Shown here piece by piece: positions 45,106 through 55,951 of a DNA stretch of 55,951 nucleotides. Source of the stretch: Flammula alnicola (Eukaryota; Basidiomycota; Agaricomycetes; Agaricales; Strophariaceae); NCBI GenBank assembly GCA_015499995.1, contig JADNRV010000315.1, positions 1-55,951 on the forward strand, given 5' to 3'. The notes under the pieces were generated by a model. That model was not told the origin of the DNA, did no database searches, and was given only the letters and a program-made list of their open reading frames with translations. How positions within the stretch are numbered: the first letter of the stretch is position 1; each line of letters begins with the position of its first letter. Both the position numbers and the translations under genes were made by a program.

Positions 45106-45508
45106 ATGGGTGCCTACTACGACGAGATCGAAATCGAGGACATGGCCTGGGACCAGGAGAAGAGGGTGTACCATTACCCTTGTCCGTGCGGAGATCGTTT
45201 CGAGATTTCTCGACGCCAGCTCGCAGACTGCGAAGACATCGCGACATGTCCGAGTTGTAGTCTCATCATTCGAGTGATATACGATCCTGTGCGTTTCTTA
45301 TGGCCACTCTCGTTAGATCCTTGAGCTGACTTCGCCTTTGCAGCTCGACTTTGAGGATGAACCTCCTGACGATGGTGGATCCGGGGAAGAGGTCGAAGAA
45401 CAGGATGATGAAGAGGAAAGCGACAGCGAAGACGATCATTTCGAGGATGCCCTGGAGAAGCTTACCATCACCGATGAAGCCCCCAAGGTTGTTATCGTCT
45501 CGACTTAA
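45106..45508 (+). CDS. DPH3: Diphthamide biosynthesis protein 3 (CSL zinc finger, Kti11)
   Basis: Two exons (45106-45288, 45344-45508), 115 residues. The start [20 protein letters not shown] matches the family; an in-frame TTG four codons upstream is not needed. The CSL zinc finger is complete: [20 protein letters not shown], then [20 protein letters not shown], with the four zinc cysteines in CxC and CxxC pairs. DPH3 is the small redox partner that reduces the DPH1-DPH2 iron-sulfur cluster. As Kti11 it also serves Elongator in tRNA wobble-uridine modification. The C-terminal about 50 residues are strongly acidic ([20 protein letters not shown]) and longer than in yeast. Complete and well conserved. 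Confidence 0.96.
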
Positions 45509-45964
45509 GCTGGTTGCCCTACGAGAAGATCAAATCACACGGCTCAAGGCCATATTTTATACTACATGTATGCCTTTTCTTACTCAATACGCTCTATCGT
45601 ATCTAATGGCAGGTTTGAAGTTGTATTTTGTATCTACCATTCATTCAGCCTTGTTTACCTGAAGCATAATATTGATCTTTCATCAATCAAGATATTCACT
45701 GGCAACGCTTGCGGCCATATCACATCTGTACTTGAAGACTTATTCGTTGAAAATGCTGTTTTTGGAACTGCAGATGCCGTCACTGCCAAACCAAATATTA
45801 AACGAGACGCATAGATGCAGAAATAGGTGCAGCACTGCCATCAACTGCCAAATTTGACAGCATTTTCCCTTGCCGGCTAGGCGGTAGACATAGCAAATGC
45901 AGCGGTGCTTCGACACGAGCCTTATTCCTTTCCCTGCCCTTTCCGCTCCCGTCATATCCTAAGG
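45509..45964. other. Intergenic region between DPH3 and the NACHT gene
   Basis: About 455 bases. The first part is probably DPH3 3' UTR; no coding signal is seen. Confidence 0.5.
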
Positions 45965-48587
45965 ATGCCGTCTATGTTCACCAATTCAAAGGAGCTTCAA
46001 ATCAATGGAGGCCAGTTCGTTGTCAGTAGCAACAAAGTAGAGGTGCACTCTCAAAACGGTATGTTCGCTTTGTGTTCAAAGATTGAAGGCTGATTTAACG
46101 TTTGGTGGAAGGCCTCGACCTTCTTCTGAAACGGAGCACTCTCGCCGCAAGGCTTGACTCAAAGGAACGCAATGATCCTGCTAGATGCCACCCAAATACA
46201 CGCGCAGCCGTCATACGGGAGATCATGGACTGGATACGGAGTGAGGACCCATCGCCATCAATGATGTGGATGCGCGGTCCAGCAGGAGCAGGGAAGACCG
46301 CGCTTGCTCAATCAATCGGAGAACTGTGCCAGAAGGAGGAAGACCTGGCGGCGAGTTTCTTCTTCTCAAGGACCGCCGTGAGCTCGGACCAAAGCGATGG
46401 AGGAACCCTTATCCCTACGATTGCATATCAACTCGCGTTCTCCTATCCAGAGGCAAAAATTCTGATCAGGAGACGCATCGAGAAGGATCCCTCCGTCCTT
46501 GAACTTTCGAACAGGACCGTCATGGAGAAGCTGCTTATCGAACCCTTCAACTCCTGGCTCACCGTCATTTTGTGCTGGATCACAGCGACTTTTCTCTTCA
46601 GATGGATGGGCTGGTTTCAGCCTCGTCTTATCGTCATCGATGGCCTCGACGAATGCCGTGGTGAAGAAACCCAATGCGAGCTTCTGAAGGTCATCGGCAG
46701 CACTATCCAGCTCCTTCCACGCCCCTTCCGCATTCTTATCACTAGCCGCCCTGAATCACATATCCAACGCACCTTCGGACACGAAGAAATATTTCGAACC
46801 ATCAATTTAAAACAACTTGATTTAGGAGTTTTGAACGCCGAGCAGGATATTCGATTGTTTTTCTCCGACAAATTTGAAGAAATCAGGAAGAAACATCGTC
46901 TGGGACCTTACCTCCCTCTCACGTGGCCTCCCAAAGAAGCAGTTGAGCGGCTTGTACAGAAAGCATCAGGGCAATTCATATATGCATCGACGGTCATGAA
47001 ATATCTGGAATCTCCGAGGCATCAACCCACCAGTCGGCTGGATATAATCCTCGGCATTTCTCCCACACCTGACCAGGATACGCCGTTCGCACAACTGGAC
47101 GCCTTGTATACCTTTATTTTCTCGTCCGTCGACGATTTTCAGACCGTGAGGCGTATTTTCGGCGTTCTCATTGTACCAAGAGCTGAAGATGATGACTTGG
47201 GGGATTTCACGACTCCTGCGATGATCGAGAAGCTGTTATGCCTGAACCTTGGGCATGTTGAGCTTGTTTTAGACGAATTTTTATCCCTTGTCCACCTTGG
47301 CGCCCATGACGAACCCATCAAACTCCATCACGCCTCCGTGGCCGACTTTCTCCTGAACCGATCAAGATCGGGAGACTTCTACATGGATTTGGGAGTGGTG
47401 CATGAAGATCTTGCAAGAGGATACATGCGATTAATTCGTGATGAAGAGTGTGAGTTGCACCTGAAGGGCTTACTTGTGTTGCATTCTCACTTGTTTCCTT
47501 TCCCGCTGTAGTGAATGGACGCATTCAACAGCCTCAGTCATATGTGTCGCCTTTCTTCAACCATTGCAACAGGGCCCTTATTACCGATAACCTGCGAAAT
47601 GATTTGGAAAACTTCGGTTTTGTCCCTCTATACAAACGTCTTGATTTCGGGCCCTCTGGACTAGAACGGGTGAAGCGAGCCTGGCAGTCGCGGTTGCTGC
47701 AGATATTCTTCAGGCTACTACTGACAAAAGTGCGGAGATCTCAAACGTTTCCCATTTTGACTGATACTGATATACCTCCGCTTACGAAAAGGTCCCAAAT
47801 GGAAAGCAGATATTTGATGCATGTGTCAAGACTTTGGACGACTATTATGCCGTGGAAGCTCCCGTAAAGGATTCCCTTGCAATGCTACTTATGCAGCCAT
47901 GGTTCAAGACATGCGTATGTTTTGTCATCATAATTCTCCTATGTGTATCCTGCATGGGGTAATAACGGGATCGAATATAGGCTTGCGAAAATCGTAACCC
48001 GGTCGTCGCCAACCACATATGTGACAACTCTGAACTAGCGGCAGCACAACATCGAGCCCTTTATTTGTCCATACTGAACCCGTCTACAGGCGATTCCTCC
48101 TTAAACCGTGCACTAACAATTACGGAGCATGCCGTGAATATCCTCATGCAATTTAATCTGAGGAGGAGATCGCTTGCTAGCACAATGGAGCTGATCGATG
48201 GAGTATTTCTATCGCATCCGCAAAAACTGGCAAAAAACAATTTCACAGCGGCGCTTCTGAATTGTGGCGCAATAGCCATATCTCATTCCGATTACTCAAG
48301 GTCGCTTGTTCAGACGCTTATTACCTATCGTGATCCAGAAAGCGAACTTGATATGATGGATTACCCTCTTCAATTTCTTAGGACAGAAGTCATCAAATAC
48401 CTCCAAGTGAGTTACTTTCATCGATCAATTTTTCCTGAAAATTTTGGCTGATATGCTGGCAAGCGCGTTGAACCCGAAGTAGAAGCGTCCGATCTACTGA
48501 AATTAAAGAATAAATGGAAATACGAAAGCTCCGAGTCACGGTGGTACTATGCCGGTGTCGCAGTATCCCCCAACGCCTCGGGTTAAG
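45965..48587 (+). CDS. NACHT-domain NTPase (STAND, agaricomycete type)
   Basis: Exon 1 (45965-46058) gives MPSMFTNSKELQINGGQFVV; exon 2 begins at 46112 with LDLLLKRSTLAARLDSKERN. Walker A is MRGPAGAGKTALAQSI, Walker B is RLIVIDGLDECRGEE, and the sensor region is PFRILITSRPESHIQRTF. Winged-helix-like segments follow (FAQLDALYTFIFSSV, KLLCLNLGHVELVLDEFLSL, IKLHHASVADFLLNR). Further exons from about 47514, 47744, 47982 and 48463 add an unrecognised helical region (FDACVKTLDDYYAVEAPVKD, RALTITEHAVNILMQF) to a stop at 48585-48587. NACHT proteins are switch NTPases implicated in fungal self/non-self recognition; no effector or WD/ankyrin repeat is seen here. The frame breaks at about 47666-47672 (one base lost at a GGG run) between GPSGLER and EASLAVAVAADILQ. 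It is possible that the downstream part is a second gene. Confidence 0.75.
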
Positions 48588-50834
48588 ATTGAATATTGAA
48601 GATACAATCCAGGTTTTTTTTTTGTTTCCTATGTGTAACTTCGTAATTCAAAATTCTTCACTTGTTTACCCGAGTCCACTGTTCTGACTAGAATGAAATT
48701 TTAAATTGGGTCCAGCTGAAAAGGACATCCAATTGCAAGATATGGTAACGAACATGAAACCTCTCTAGAACTCCTTGGAAAAGCCGGTTCGAATTGTCCT
48801 TCCTAGATGAAGTTGGGAAGGCAGACGACGCAGATGTGTTGGAGAGTTCGAACCAGGGTTGGTGGGACTTGACTCCGAGCTTGCAGCGTTGGACGGTTAA
48901 TGTTGCGCCTCGCTCGAAGCGGTGTGGATCGTGAGTTTGGGAATATTATATCTGAGCATACCCGCCTCGTAGACGAGGACAGCGAAGATAACGACCACGC
49001 CGTAACTCCTCCCCATCCTGGACTATCAGGAAGGTATTTGATTTCAAGAATGCTGCGTGGTGCTTTCGTTATGCTCATTTTTCCTCACTGTCGTTTGAAG
49101 AAGAGTTGGTGGACTTGGATGCAGTCGATGATGATGATCCTGACAGTGACGTCGGATTAGACGCGACGACCCAGGATGCACTCATTGGATAAATCACTAA
49201 TTATCTTTGAACTCAAACGTATATTTTTAAAAGCTATTTTATTCTCTTTAACACGGCTCGATACTTCATATTCTACCCAGTGGGGAAACGAAAGAAAATG
49301 GGACTCTACGGCGACAAGCTGATGCTTGTGTTTGCTATATTTGGTGGCAGTTGCTGTTACCCCGGTAACTGTTAATAACAGTTAAGTATTAACTATCGCA
49401 ACAGTTACGTACCCGGCGCAACACTGGACTGGAGAAGAGGTGCACAAGTCATAAATTCGAGGACGCTTCGGAGAGCAGTCTGCTAGACGGGCGCTTAAGC
49501 TTTAAGGGTGTTCCTACCAGTTGTCGAAGGTGAAGTGACAGATGATGACGGTGCTCTACTCTATGTTGGGGTGAGCGTCTCGCATGAGCGATAGCCAATA
49601 TTGGCTACGCAAAATCCTTTGGATCGTCCAGTCCCTCTCTACGTTAGTATTTTGGAAGCGCCTGTACGGCGATGATCCAGGGTTAATTCTACTAACTAAC
49701 AGAAGAATACCCTCCAGAGAGCCTTTACACCACTCGAGTGGGCTGAGGATGTTCAAAGGGTTCTGGACATCGGCTCTGCCGCTCCTGCCTCTTTTTCCCG
49801 CTTGATCGACTGCTGTGAAAGATTATGTAGATGGCATCCCTGGCTGCGTGATAGTTTACGACATGCATGATGCGGTGGCCGATATTAATAGGCTAATAAT
49901 ACTAGTATGCCTTCGCGCTGGCAAACTAGAAAGCAAATCGCCGACACCTAGAAACGAGAGCCTGAGGCAAGTAATTGGCTGCATTTATAAGTTCAATAAA
50001 AAATAACGATTCAAAAGTAGCGTTCAACAGCGTTGCGTATTGCGATCAACAGACCATATAAAAATAGATCAATATGTAACTCGGATGCAAACTCCTTCAC
50101 GGAGTCAAATCGCTATTTTGCTCTTACACTTCTACCACCATTTGGGCATTTTTTCTTGCTTCTTCGCAGTGGTCAACGTTAACCTCTGGGACATGTTCAA
50201 GACTCATGGGATGTATAATGACTTGGCTTTGGGATTGTCCGCACACGAGAGGGAAAAAAGTCTCATTGCTGAGTTTGTTACGAGTATTAACGGGGGAAAA
50301 GTGGGCGAGTTTTAGGCCACTGAAAGATTGTGCCTTCCTTTCTTCTAGTCTTTCCATCAAGGAACATCCAGATGCGCGTTGCAGAGTGGCGCCACCTCGG
50401 AGGAGTGATGGGTGAGCAAATCGAAACTTGATTGGAAGCTATACATGCATACTGCTGTGAATATATGCATCCAAGCAGGATCTATGGTTAAACCAGCGGG
50501 AGGATATTTATGCATGTGGACCCATGGACCTCTATGGACGCATCTTCGAATCAACCAAGCGACAGCATGGGAACAGCGCCGGAGAGTAACCGCATAAGGG
50601 AGCTGGTTTGTTTTCAGGCACACGTCCGTGCACAGAGAAAATGGGGGCCTGTCGGTGGATCAAAAGTCGCCGTTTTTGTTCGCTCTCCCCAACACGAGGC
50701 AAAAGTCGTCACGATCATCGAGTTCAACACGAGGCGCGTCAGACGTCTGTCTGTAAACTTGCACATCTACACTCTGGCTATCTAATCCTTTTCCTTTCTC
50801 TTCCCCCTCTTTTTCTCTCGGCTTGGGCGATAGC
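48588..50834. other. Gene-poor region with transposon-like debris
   Basis: No intact gene. At about 48800-49192 there are broken coding-like pieces (LSFLDEVGKADDADVLESSN; later EELVDLDAVDDDDPDSDVGL ending at a stop at 49190-49192) that I could not splice into one frame. At 50170-50314 an exon-like piece (WDMFKTHGMYNDLALGLSAH) follows a good acceptor and ends in a stop, but has no partner exons. A probable hAT-type end is at 49354-49426. Confidence 0.5.
49354..49426. mobile_element. Probable hAT-type transposon terminal region
   Basis: The segment contains GTAACTGTT (49365-49373) and its complement AACAGTTAC (49400-49408), a nested AACTGTT/AACAGTT palindrome, and ends in GCAACACTG. Read on the other strand that is CAGTGTTGC, a hAT-like terminus. 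Runs of GTAAC/GTTAC are common inside such fungal ends. No matching left end was found, so this is a solo or truncated end. Confidence 0.45.
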
Positions 50835-53800
50835 ATGCCTCCCCCTCCCCCAGGCTCCTCGTCGCAACAGTCACGAAGGAACGCCAGCTCGACACCCTCG
50901 CCGACGGACAATAATGATAATCCCCCGTCTTCCTCACGTCTGTCCAAAGACTCCGAAGGTTATCCGTCTTGGCTTCCGCAACGTCCTCCACCACCCCCAC
51001 CAGCCTCAACCTTCCAGTCATCTATCCTGGGGGGTCTTCATGATTCGACGCCCAGTCCAGTCGAACCAACCCCTTTTGTAGGTGGTCGCAAGCCCACTCC
51101 GCGCTCAGTACGAATAGTTAGTTTGCAGGATTCTTTCGTCGGCGCTGTGGAGAAGGAGGCACGCTTTGCGCGCGAAGAGACTGACCAGACTCAAGTAGGG
51201 GTACACGTACCTCCTAAAGTTTGGACGCGCTCCTCAGGCGTCCCACCGACGGCTTTCAACGCTTCAGCGCATGATGAGATTCTTCCTCTTCCACAACCAC
51301 GGTTCAAGGCGAAAAACCTCCATTTGCAAATATTGGAGAATCCAAGCAAATGGATGAAGCTTTATTTCTACCTTTGGCCTCTGTTGGTCCTCTACCATAT
51401 ACCGCTGCAGACGTTCTTCGATTTCAACGCAGTGTTCGTCTTGCTCCAGTGAGTGCCTTTAAAAAATTTCCCCCCCTCCTTCCCTGCATAAGAATGTTCT
51501 ACTAAACAATTCACCCTTTCGCCACCAGAGTCGCCAAGTTTCCAGACCCACAAACTTCGGGCAAGAACTGGGCTTTGGGAGCCGCTGCGTACATCGCCTG
51601 CTGGCTTGCTTGGATATTTGTCGTCTGCCTTGTGTACGAGCTCGTCTACTCGTTCTCAAGACGTTGGCGGCTGCGTACGTATTTCCCGTTCTCGAATTTC
51701 GATAACGAAACCTAAATCTTCACTGCTACCCACGCAGGTCGGCCCCTGATGCTTCCCATATATCTCTCTTCTGCGGCCTTCAACTTCGCCGCTATGACCT
51801 CTTATACGAACTTCAGCTTCCTCCAACATCTCCGGTTTTCTGCATTCGTTTCTGATCATGCAAGTACGACCAGTCCGCAATCGCCTTCGGACCCAGATTA
51901 CGACATTGACGACGTTGATGGAGAGAGTCAGGGTTCCTGGAAGCAGGGCCTTGCCGAGACGTGTTTCTTTTATTCACAGAATTTACCCACCGTCGCTCTT
52001 CTTTTGCCTCGCGCGGGGTTGAGCTTAGCACTGCTGTTTGCATTTTCGAGCGCAACGCCGACCCTTCCGTTCGTCAATTCCGGCAGTGTTTTCAGGAGAG
52101 ACGCCACGTTTTTCAGGCAGGACGGAGCATTGACAGATTATACACGAGGAGTGCTGATCGCGAATGCGGCGTGGACAGGTTGGAGAATTATAATTCTCCT
52201 TGGTTCTTGGTAAGTCTATTCCAACGGAGTTCTCATTTGTACGTGTAATATGAAAGCCAACTAATCGCCCGCCGATATGCAGGCTTGGCCTTTGGATCTT
52301 CTCCAACCAACGCCTCGGCGGACTCTGCGGACCTCGGCATGCATGGGAAGAATCCGAGCAGGAAAAGACGCGCTCAATTTACTCCGAAGCGGCGTCCGAG
52401 TACGGTGCATACCGAGGCAGTTTCTACCATACTGGCGAAGGCAACACGGAGTACGGCGGCGACGAGCTGCCATGGGAATGGCGCGAGGTTACCCGTGCAC
52501 GCGTGCAAGATGCGTTCGAATTTTGCATGACCACGCAGAAGAGGAGGTCAGATAGCGCTGGCGGGCTGAGGTGGTCAACGGCTTCCGGCGTACCGGTTCC
52601 TGGGTATGGTTACGGCCTCAGAAGTCGTCGGTACAGGAACAGGCACAAACGGCGGCGGTCGGGCAAGGGCAAGGAGCCGTCGAACGAGAAGTCGGAAGAA
52701 CGCGTGGATGAGCCGTTCGAAGGACTGGAGAGGGTGCTTGCTGCTGCCGGCTTCCCAACCGCCGCCTCGCCCTCGCGAAGAGGTGTGCTCAGCGAAGACC
52801 TCTTTGCCGCTCCGGCGTCGTCCTCCGAGGTGCCGGAACATCCAGCTATTGCACCGCTGCAGTACCAGCAAACACAACCGACGGCGTCGACGAGCATGTT
52901 CACGGGCCTGGAGGCGCCGAAGACAGCTAGACGTAACTCGAAGGACAAGATTCCTGGATCCTCGACGGCCCCTGGAGCGCCTCTGATGAACTTGCCTTAT
53001 CCGTTCTCGAGACCTGGGGCTGGCCACGTGTCGTCGAAGGACTCGGTTCCGTTCCCTGGCGGCACTGGTAAAGAGAAAGCCAAGAGCTCCAAGTCAGGAT
53101 CATTGGCCACCACGGGGTCGACAGAGAGCGAAACTGGAAGTGGAAGTCCGGAGGAGGAAGACGACGACGAAGTGGTCAGCGAGGAGGATGAAGAGGAGGA
53201 GGACGATGAGCCCGAAAACGAGGATGTCATCGAAGACAGTGAAGAGCCTTCCTCGGGACGTGCATCTGGGTCCATGTCCTCCCTTGGCCAACCCATCAAT
53301 TCGCCTGGACGCTATCCGTTCGGCATGCGTCGCCCCGTAGGCGCAGGCCACGGGCGCAGTATGTCGGGTGTCTCCTCTGCCTTGTCCTCGGGCGCAGGAA
53401 TGTCGGGTGGCTCGCATGCCCACAGCCAGAGCATGAGCTCGTCGCATGGAACGAGAAGTGCTGCTGGGTATCGGTTGTCACGCACAGCACAGGCAATCGC
53501 GAATCAACGGACTCGGAATTCGGAGCTGAGGGCAGAAGTTTGAGCCAGGGCAGCAGTAGCGTTGTTCCTGTTGTCGCTGGTGCACTTCCTTTGCCTCCAA
53601 GACATCCACACCCGCAAGGACAAGGTCGCGGGCGCAGTGCCACTACGCCGTCGGATAACACGCTATCTGCTGCTGCTACTTTGTCAAGCCTGCGTACGCA
53701 GACGGCTCCAGTCGCTTTCCTACCGTGCAGGAGAGAAGAAGGATCAATAGTGGAAGAGGCATTGTGGTCGATCCTGCTCTGTTGTATGGCGATAGCTTGG

Positions 53801-55570
53801 GCTCGGACATCGAGGGTCAACACGAGCTGCATGACGATGAACACGACAATGACGACCACGAAATGGACGAAGAGGAGGAGGAGGAGGAACATGACCGTGT
53901 TGGTCTGCTCGGCGTGCCTTCCAGCCCGCGGACGTCGTTGCTTGGAGGCAGCCGCATCTCTCTCACCATTCATCTTCCTCCGGACATGCAGCCGACGCTC
54001 GCTCTCGAACACACTCGCATTCTCTTCTCGCTCGCGACACTCTCAAACCCGGGCGCGCTCGCGCTCTAGGACCCATTCCTCCCAATCGCTTTCTGTGCGC
54101 GATCGCGCGAACTCGCTGGAGCATCGATGCGCTCGTTGGTACAGGTGCCACTGCTTCTCTAACGCAACTTGATCTGGTTATGCGGGGTGCTACAGGTCCT
54201 GCCGCTGGACTCGCGGACTTGGTATAGGTATGGGCAGCAGACCGCGAAGCCGCGTCAATTCTTCCATGGCAAGGCTGGAAGAGGATGTTGTGTACTCGCC
54301 ATCGGCGACAGAGATGGGCGAGAGAGGGCGCGGCGTTAGCGGGTCGAGCAGTGGCAGTGGCAGCCACAGCGGAAATGGCGATGTAGTGATGAACCCTATC
54401 ATTGGACGGGCGCGTCGAGAGGCGGAGGCGGAAGGGTATTCGTCCGGCGGCACACACTCGAGGAGTGGGAGTGAGAGTGTAAGCGCGGAGAATTACACAT
54501 TCGGTCGGCCGTTGCTGTTTATGAGGCCGGCCCAAGAGCAGCAAGAGGACAGCAGGCTCGAGGAGGAGGACGAAGTTGTGCTTGTTGAGAGGACAAGCGG
54601 CTCTGCTGGAAGAGGCTCGCCTCAAGGTGGTTTGCCCGTGCCGATAGTCACCAGGACCACAGAACCAGAACCAGCTGGATCTGACCCACAATCTGGATCT
54701 GGATCTCTTGTTTCGAGTTCTTTCTATTCGCTCCAGCCTTCGGAACATACTGCCGGCCCATCTACGCCTGTACCTGTTCATGTTCATTCACAGGCAGACT
54801 TCGAACACTCACCTTCACCTCCTCACTCCACGGAACACTCGCCCGAACGACAAGGCGTCGATATTCCTTGGAGCAATCAAGGACTTTTTGTGCCTCCTGG
54901 TCAACGGCGCGGTCTCTCTGCACATCAGCCCCACCAAGATGGAATGACCACGAGTAGCGGCAGCCCGCCTGATATCAGCACTGCAGCGGGAAGCTTCGTG
55001 ACCGCACCTGCCACGATTGAGGGCAATACGACTACAACCGAGAGTAGCGGCGGGCGAACGATAGCAGGCAGCTGGGAGACTTCCGCCCCGATTGTACGAT
55101 CGCCTGGAATACGGTCCGGCGGGATGGTGGAAAGACCTGGAGACGATATGGGTGCTGCTGGTGGTGCTTGGAGAGTTTGTGTAATTCTACCCTCGCACAA
55201 TGGTATCGCGGTGGTGGTGGGAGAAAGCAAGGCGCGCAGTCGCATCGCCCAGTTTCATTTCACCATTTCCTGTGGGATATCCACCTTTCAGCCCCTTTAT
55301 CACCCTTGCCTGCTTCGATTCGCAACATTACTCCGATCAGTCTTCGTTCGCCTTATACGACAATTTCCGACGTATCTCCCAAACATAAACCACATTCGAT
55401 TGATTCATTTGACCATCATCGGAATGCATCTAACCCACAATGCGCACGACACTTGTCCTCTTTCGCGACAAACAAACACTGAACCATTCCGCCAATCTGA
55501 TCAAGATGTCTTTAATGCTTACACTTCACCACGACTTATGTTCTTTTCATTCAACCATCCGACCCCCTAA
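50835..55570 (+). CDS. Serine-rich multi-pass membrane protein (proteophosphoglycan-like), frame-broken
   Basis: Exons 50835-51448, 51529-51674, 51738-52209 and 52283 onward. The N-terminus is Pro/Ser-rich (MPPPPPGSSSQQSRRNASST). Hydrophobic segments follow: LYFYLWPLLVLYHIPLQTFF, WALGAAAYIACWLAWIFVVC, RRPLMLPIYLSSAAFNFAAM, LLLPRAGLSLALLFAFSSA and TGWRIIILLGSWLGLWIFSN. The large C-terminal part is Ser/Gly/Glu-rich and presumably cytosolic, with an acidic run near 53155-53245. Relatives in agaricomycetes are usually labelled proteophosphoglycan for composition only; function is unknown. From about 53460 the coding track changes frame four times (near 53460-53486, 53716-53724, between 53960 and 54126, and 54219-54224), each time by one missing base. 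The coding-looking part ends near 55177 (MVERPGDDMGAAGGAWR); the in-frame stop is at 55568-55570, and the last about 130 codons look like 3' UTR. Confidence 0.72.
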
Positions 55571-55951
55571 TGCTTGTTGTTCATGTACATAACCGACGTT
55601 TTTTTCATGTCTTCACGACTTTCCTGCACCTCGCCGCTTACGTCTTGTTTACCGCCGCTTTCTACCCTTCCTCTTGCATTCCTAACTCCCCATACATTCA
55701 TCCTAAAACCTCTTGCGACACCTCTATCTTGGGCAACACGTTCAAAAATACCGCTATTCACATTTTCAGCCCTAATCCCTCTATTCCTACTTCCGTTACC
55801 TTATTTCTTGCTTATCCTTAGATACATCCAAAATTTCTTCACGCTACATCTCATTTCCTGTTCCATTCCACTCAGATCATTGTTTAACTATAATTACTAT
55901 CTTATCCATCTATCCATGAGCCCTTTCATCTTTCATTTCATTTATTTCATT
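55571..55951. other. 3' flank of the serine-rich protein gene
   Basis: About 380 bases of C/T-rich, AT-leaning sequence with no gene signal, up to the window edge. Confidence 0.5.

Noticed and set aside
47140..47524. Minus-strand open frames within the NACHT gene
   Set aside because: Antisense to well-conserved NACHT coding sequence.
48775..48800. tRNA B-box-like GGTTCGAATTG
   Set aside because: No matching A box, acceptor stem or anticodon arm can be folded around it.
1..55951. CRISPR array, bacterial operon or phage-type system
   Set aside because: Spliceosomal introns throughout and eukaryotic gene families; no regularly spaced repeats of CRISPR type were seen.

Overview
The window is genomic DNA of a filamentous basidiomycete, most likely a mushroom-forming agaricomycete. 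The genes carry many short introns (about 45-80 nt, GT..AG, often with tiny exons). The proteins match typical agaricomycete types: a seven-transmembrane family, F-box proteins with degenerate leucine-rich tails, a NACHT NTPase, and a serine-rich membrane protein usually labelled proteophosphoglycan. Housekeeping genes sit in compact blocks separated by gene-poor, repeat-scarred DNA.

Layout. 1-0.6 kb: 3' part of a membrane-protein gene (minus strand), cut by the window edge. 0.6-3.6 kb: no gene seen. 3.6-7.0 kb: mitochondrial carrier (+) facing an F-box protein (-), with a tandem duplication of about 280 bp beside the F-box start. 8.3-8.6 kb: a 73-residue membrane/cysteine mini-protein whose first exon codes only ATG. 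9.3-10.2 kb: GNAT acetyltransferase with a frame break. 10.2-16.4 kb: gene-poor DNA with small repeats. 16.4-18.9 kb: Med25-like vWA protein. 19.6-23.2 kb: divergent pair PRP46 (splicing) and TFIIS (elongation) sharing a 364-bp intergenic region. 23.2-26.1 kb: gene-poor, with a diverged direct repeat. 26.1-28.8 kb: conserved fungal protein of unknown function. 29.6-35.2 kb: YPP1 (plasma-membrane PI4-kinase scaffold). 35.6-37.8 kb: a SEY1-type ER-fusion GTPase missing most of its stalk. 39.4-42.5 kb DPH2 and 45.1-45.5 kb DPH3 (both diphthamide synthesis), separated by a second F-box gene. 46.0-48.6 kb: NACHT protein. 48.6-50.8 kb: transposon-like debris. 50.8-55.6 kb: serine-rich membrane protein with several frame breaks.

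Functional themes are eEF2 modification (DPH2 plus DPH3), gene expression (PRP46, TFIIS, Med25-like), membrane and lipid organisation (YPP1, SEY1-like, carrier) and agaricomycete accessory families (F-box, NACHT).

The most striking cross-gene pattern is a set of seven apparent reading-frame breaks in four otherwise well-preserved genes. All have the same sign (one base missing) and several fall at short G or C runs. That looks more like a systematic sequence or assembly error than independent decay, and it matters for every gene model here. The most interesting biological candidates are the mini-SEY1, the ATG-only-exon mini-protein and the Med25-like vWA protein.
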